In this document: in pieces, positions 60,080 to 64,000 of the stretch
How the letters are laid out: every line of letters begins with the position of its first letter
Numbering within the stretch: the stretch's first letter is position 1
DNA from: Pseudomonadota bacterium
GTDB taxonomy: Bacteria; Pseudomonadota; Alphaproteobacteria; Acetobacterales; Acetobacteraceae
NCBI GenBank assembly: GCA_021845985.1
Contig: JAJZES010000021.1
Span: 1 to 64,000 of the forward strand
Length of the DNA stretch: 64,000 nt
Direction of reading: 5' to 3'
Made by a program: the position numbers and the translations under genes
The notes under the pieces: generated by a model
What the model was told of the DNA's origin: nothing
Database searches by the model: none
What the model saw: only the letters and a program-made list of their open reading frames with translations

Positions 60080-61477
60080 ATGGCTTCACGCTTGGCAGCT
60101 TCTATCGGCCTCGCCACGCTGCTGGCGGCGGGTGCCGCGCAGGCGCAGCCGAAGACGCTGCAGGAGGCGCTGGCCTCGGCCTATTCCAGCAACCCGACGC
60201 TGCAGACCTCGCGGGCCCAGCTTCGCGCCACCGACGAAGGCGTGCCGACGGCGCTGGCCGGGTGGCGGCCGCAGGTGGCGTTCACCGCCGCCGGCGGACG
60301 CGGCTTCGGCACCAGCGAGCAGGTTGCCGGCGCCGGGCTGCCGCCGTCGTACAGCAAGCTGTCGCGCACCATCGACGCGGTGCAGCTGCAGGTGACGCAG
60401 CCGATCTATGAGGGCGGCAAGACGCAATCGAACGTGCATCGCGCCAAGAACCAGGTGGACAGCGCCCGCGCGCAGCTTCTTGCCACCGAGGAAACGGTGT
60501 TTTTCAACACTGTGCAGGCCTATGTTAATGTGGTGCAGTATGAGCAGATCCTGCAGCTCGACATCAGCAACGAGCAGATTCTGTCGCGCCAGTTGCAATC
60601 GACCAACGACCGCTTCCGCGTCGGCGAGCTGACCCGCACCGACGTTGCCCAGGCCGAAGCGGCGCTGGCCAGCGCCACGGCGCAGCGCGAGACCGCCGAG
60701 GGCACGCTGCAATCGGCGCGCGCCACCTATGAACAGCTTGTCGGCCAGCCGCCCGATCATCTGAGCGCGCCGCAGCCGCTGCGCCTGCCGGTGAAGACGA
60801 TGGAGGAGGCGAAGTCGCTGGCCGGGCGCAACAACCCCAACGTGGTGGCCGCCCTGTTCACCGATTCGGCGGCGCGCGATGCCTTCGATGTCGCCTATTC
60901 CGCGCTGATGCCGAACGTCAACGTCCAGGTCAGCGCGTTCCGCAACACCAACGAGGCGTTCCCCGGCCTGACCGAGAACGGCGGGCAGATTCTCGGCAAC
61001 ATCACCGTGCCGATTTTTCAGGGCGGCGCCGAATACGCCGCCATCCGGCAGGCGCGGCAGCAGGAAATCCAGGCGCGCAAGCAATTGGAGGACCAGCGGC
61101 GGACGGCGGTGCAACAGGCGGCGGCGGCGTGGGAGCAGCTCGCCGCGGCGCGCGCCTCGATCGCCAGCAACCGGTCGGCGGTGCGGGCCAACGAAATCGC
61201 CGTCGAAGGACTGGAGCGTGAGGCGCTGGTCGGCAGCCGAACCACCCTCGACGTGTTGCTCGGCGTGCAATCGCTGCTGCAGGCGCAGACGACGCTGGTG
61301 CAGTCGCTGGCCAGTTTGGTGCTCTCCTCCTATCAGGTGGCGCAGGCGGTCGGACGGCTGACGGCGCGCGATCTCAGCCTGAACGTGCCGCTGTATGACG
61401 ACACGGCCTATTATCGGGCGGTGCATGATCTGTGGATCGGCACCGGCGATTATGCCGCCGATCAGCCGGGCCGTTGA
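60080..61477 (+). CDS. tolC: TolC family outer membrane efflux protein
   Basis: Signal peptide ASIGLATLLAAGAAQAQ, TLQEALASAYSSNPTLQTSRAQLRATDEGVPTALAGWRPQV, GELTRTDVAQAEAALASATAQ. Start could be 60035. Confidence 0.92.
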   Translation: MASRLAASIGLATLLAAGAAQAQPKTLQEALASAYSSNPTLQTSRAQLRATDEGVPTALAGWRPQVAFTAAGGRGFGTSEQVAGAGLPPSYSKLSRTIDAVQLQVTQPIYEGGKTQSNVHRAKNQVDSARAQLLATEETVFFNTVQAYVNVVQYEQILQLDISNEQILSRQLQSTNDRFRVGELTRTDVAQAEAALASATAQRETAEGTLQSARATYEQLVGQPPDHLSAPQPLRLPVKTMEEAKSLAGRNNPNVVAALFTDSAARDAFDVAYSALMPNVNVQVSAFRNTNEAFPGLTENGGQILGNITVPIFQGGAEYAAIRQARQQEIQARKQLEDQRRTAVQQAAAAWEQLAAARASIASNRSAVRANEIAVEGLEREALVGSRTTLDVLLGVQSLLQAQTTLVQSLASLVLSSYQVAQAVGRLTARDLSLNVPLYDDTAYYRAVHDLWIGTGDYAADQPGR

Positions 61478-61489
61478 ACGGGAGGCCGC

Positions 61490-62023
61490 ATGAGCGCATC
61501 CGCACCTGGTTCGCCGCACGGGGCTGCGCCGCCGGGCGGCGATCCGTCGATGGAGGATATTCTGGCGTCGATCCGGCGGATTCTCAGCGAGGACGACACC
61601 CCGTCTGCGCCGGCCGCCGCGGCGGCGCCGCGGGACGACGTGCTGTCGCTCGACAGCTCCATGTTGGTCGAGGATGAACCGCTGCCGCCGGCGATCGTGA
61701 TGGCGCCGCCGGTGCCGGTCGTGCCGCCGCCGCCGCAGGAGACCCCGACCATGCCGTTGCCAGCGCAGGCCGAGCCGTCATCGACGCTGATGGCGCCCGA
61801 GGTGGCCGCTGCCGCCGCCGCCTCGGTCGGGTCGCTGCTGCGCACACTCGCCAGCGAGCGCCAGCAGGTGCCGGTGCGCAGCGGCGGGCCGACCATCGAG
61901 GATCTGGTACGCGAGGAAATCCGCCCGCTGCTGAAGACCTGGCTGGATGCCAACCTGCCGGCCATGGTCGAGCGGCTGGTGCGGGTCGAGATCGAGCGCG
62001 TCGTCGGCCGCGCGCTGCCCTGA
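61490..62023 (+). CDS. DUF2497 / PopZ family protein
   Basis: MEDILASIRRILSEDDTPS N-terminal motif, Pro-rich linker, C-terminal TIEDLVREEIRPLLKTWLDANLPAMVERLVRVEIERVV; upstream of valS. Confidence 0.88.
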   Translation: MSASAPGSPHGAAPPGGDPSMEDILASIRRILSEDDTPSAPAAAAAPRDDVLSLDSSMLVEDEPLPPAIVMAPPVPVVPPPPQETPTMPLPAQAEPSSTLMAPEVAAAAAASVGSLLRTLASERQQVPVRSGGPTIEDLVREEIRPLLKTWLDANLPAMVERLVRVEIERVVGRALP

Positions 62024-62045
62024 TCGCTGTTTTTCTTGCGTCCGC

Positions 62046-62067
62046 CCCCCGCCCGGCCGGGCGGGGG
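62046..62067. repeat. 22-bp perfect palindrome between popZ-like gene and valS (possible hairpin)
   Basis: cccccgcccggccgggcggggg read directly. Confidence 0.7.
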
Positions 62068-62093
62068 CGCGGCGCTGATTGCCCGAGCCGAGC

Positions 62094-64000
62094 ATGGATG
62101 AGCTGAGCAAGACCTTCACCCCCGCCGAGCACGAAGCGCGACTCTATGCCGGATGGGAGGCGGGCGGCGCGTTTGCCGCCGATCCCGCCGCCACGGCCGA
62201 GCCGTTCACCATCATGATTCCGCCGCCGAACGTCACCGGCAGCCTGCATATGGGCCACGCGCTGACCTTCACCGTGCAGGACACGCTGATCCGCTGGCGG
62301 CGCATGCAGGGGCGCGACGCGCTGTGGCAGCCGGGCACCGACCATGCCGGGATCGCGACGCAGATGGTGGTCGAGCGGCTGCTCGCCGCCGAGGGGATCG
62401 ACCGCAAGGCGATCGGGCGGGAGGCGTTTCTCGACCGCGTCTGGCAGTGGAAGGCGGAGTCGGGCGGCACCATCACCCGCCAGCTTCGCCGCCTCGGCGC
62501 CTCGCTCGACTGGCCGCGCGAGCGGTTCACCATGGATGCCGGGCTGTCGGAGGCGGTGCGCGAGGTGTTCGTCACCCTCTACCGCGAGGGTCTGATCTAT
62601 CGCGACCGGCGGCTGGTCAACTGGGACCCGAAGTTTCAGTCGGCGATTTCCGACCTGGAAGTGGAAAGCCGCGAGGTCAAAGGCAGTCTGTGGCACATCC
62701 GCTACCTGCTGGCCGACGATCCGTCGCGCGCGCTGGTGGTGGCGACGACGCGGCCGGAGACGATGCTCGGCGATACCGCGGTGGCGGTGCATCCCGAGGA
62801 TGACCGCTACCGCGAGCTGATCGGCCGCGAGGTCATGCTGCCGCTGGTCGGCCGGCGCATCCCGATCATTGCCGACAGCTATTCCGATCCGGCGAAGGGC
62901 ACCGGCGCGGTGAAGATCACCCCGGCGCACGACTTCAACGATTTCGAGGTCGGGCGGCGGCACGGGCTGGAGATGCCCTCGGTGCTCGACCGCGAGGGGC
63001 GGGTGACGCTCGGTGAAATCGCCACAGAGAGCGATTTCGTCCGGGCGCTCGCCGGGGTCGATCGGTTCGAGGCGCGCCGGCTGATCGTCGGCGAACTGGA
63101 CCGGCTCGGCCATCTGGACAAGATCGAGCCGCACACGCATGCGGTGCCGCATGGCGACCGCTCCGGCGTGCCGATCGAGCCGCTGCTGACGGTGCAGTGG
63201 TACTGCAATGCCGGCGAGCTGGCGAAACCGGCGATTGCGGCGGTGGAGCAGGGGCGGACGAAGTTCGTGCCGCAGCAATGGGAGAACACGTTCTTCGCCT
63301 GGATGCGCGACATCCAGCCCTGGTGCATCAGCCGGCAACTCTGGTGGGGCCATCGCATCCCGGCCTGGTATGCGCCGGACGGCAGCGTCTTTGTCGCCCA
63401 CAGCGCGGCCGAGGCGCAGGCGCAGTATGGCGGCGACGGCGTGCTGACGCAGGATGAGGATGTCCTCGACACCTGGTTCAGCTCGGCGCTGTGGCCGTTT
63501 TCCACCCTCGGCTGGCCGGCGGAGACGGCCGAGGTGGCGCGCTACTATCCCGGCGACGTGCTGGTCACCGGATTTGACATCATCTTCTTCTGGGTGGCCC
63601 GGATGATGATGATGGGGCTGCACTTCAAGGGCGAGGTGCCGTTCCGCACCGTCTATATTCACGGGCTGGTGCGCGACGAACGCGGCCAGAAGATGAGCAA
63701 GTCGAAGGGCAACGTCATCGACCCGCTCGAGCTCATCGACCGCTTCGGCGCCGATGCGCTGCGCTTCACCATTTGCGCGCTGACCGGGCCGGGCCGCGAT
63801 GTCAAGCTCGGGCCGGCGCGGGTCGAGAGCCAGCGCAGCTTCGTCACCAAGCTGTGGAACGCGGCGCGGTTCTGCGAGATGAACGCGATCGTCCCGGACC
63901 CGACATTCGATCCGGCGCAGGCGACCCTGCCGCTGACGCGCTGGATTCTCGCCGCCGCATCGGACGCGGTGGCGGAGGCGACGGCGGCGCTGGAGGCCTA
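62094..64000 (+). CDS. valS: Valyl-tRNA synthetase (3' truncated by window edge)
   Basis: [37 protein letters not shown] (HIGH), [26 protein letters not shown] (KMSKS). Confidence 0.97.
   Translation, partial: MDELSKTFTPAEHEARLYAGWEAGGAFAADPAATAEPFTIMIPPPNVTGSLHMGHALTFTVQDTLIRWRRMQGRDALWQPGTDHAGIATQMVVERLLAAEGIDRKAIGREAFLDRVWQWKAESGGTITRQLRRLGASLDWPRERFTMDAGLSEAVREVFVTLYREGLIYRDRRLVNWDPKFQSAISDLEVESREVKGSLWHIRYLLADDPSRALVVATTRPETMLGDTAVAVHPEDDRYRELIGREVMLPLVGRRIPIIADSYSDPAKGTGAVKITPAHDFNDFEVGRRHGLEMPSVLDREGRVTLGEIATESDFVRALAGVDRFEARRLIVGELDRLGHLDKIEPHTHAVPHGDRSGVPIEPLLTVQWYCNAGELAKPAIAAVEQGRTKFVPQQWENTFFAWMRDIQPWCISRQLWWGHRIPAWYAPDGSVFVAHSAAEAQAQYGGDGVLTQDEDVLDTWFSSALWPFSTLGWPAETAEVARYYPGDVLVTGFDIIFFWVARMMMMGLHFKGEVPFRTVYIHGLVRDERGQKMSKSKGNVIDPLELIDRFGADALRFTICALTGPGRDVKLGPARVESQRSFVTKLWNAARFCEMNAIVPDPTFDPAQATLPLTRWILAAASDAVAEATAALEA

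Overview
High-GC chromosomal window, probably from an alphaproteobacterium (Rhodospirillales/Acetobacteraceae-like by gene content; taxonomy is inference). It is densely coded on both strands and mostly housekeeping or catabolic: creatininase, RidA, cysK, mtnA, otnK/otnC, a polar amino acid ABC transporter, recO, parC, serA/serC, psuG/psuK, GH10 xylanase, DEAD helicase, CbpA/CbpM, acyl-CoA metabolism, PHB depolymerase, msrB, GMC oxidoreductase, tandem 2-hydroxyacid dehydrogenases, arfB, a chemoreceptor, pcm, TolC, PopZ/DUF2497 and valS (runs off the end). Two tRNA genes are visible: Leu-CAA on + and Cys-GCA on -. No rRNA, CRISPR array or transposase was recognised. The best candidates for undescribed biology are: (i) a three-gene membrane cassette built around a membrane-anchored single-ring Clp NBD2-like AAA+ ATPase (56351-59133); (ii) a two-gene cassette of an unknown 231-aa protein and a 766-aa helical protein with a His/Cys-containing C-terminal module, next to tRNA-Leu (34196-37228); (iii) an inverted pair of Pro-rich paralogues about 33 kb apart; (iv) a VapBC-like module whose toxin carries a single in-frame amber stop; (v) a histone-H1-like Lys/Ala/Arg/Thr repeat protein; and (vi) an ORF with a lipobox in its middle. 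All product calls come from reading the sequence and family knowledge; no database search was run.
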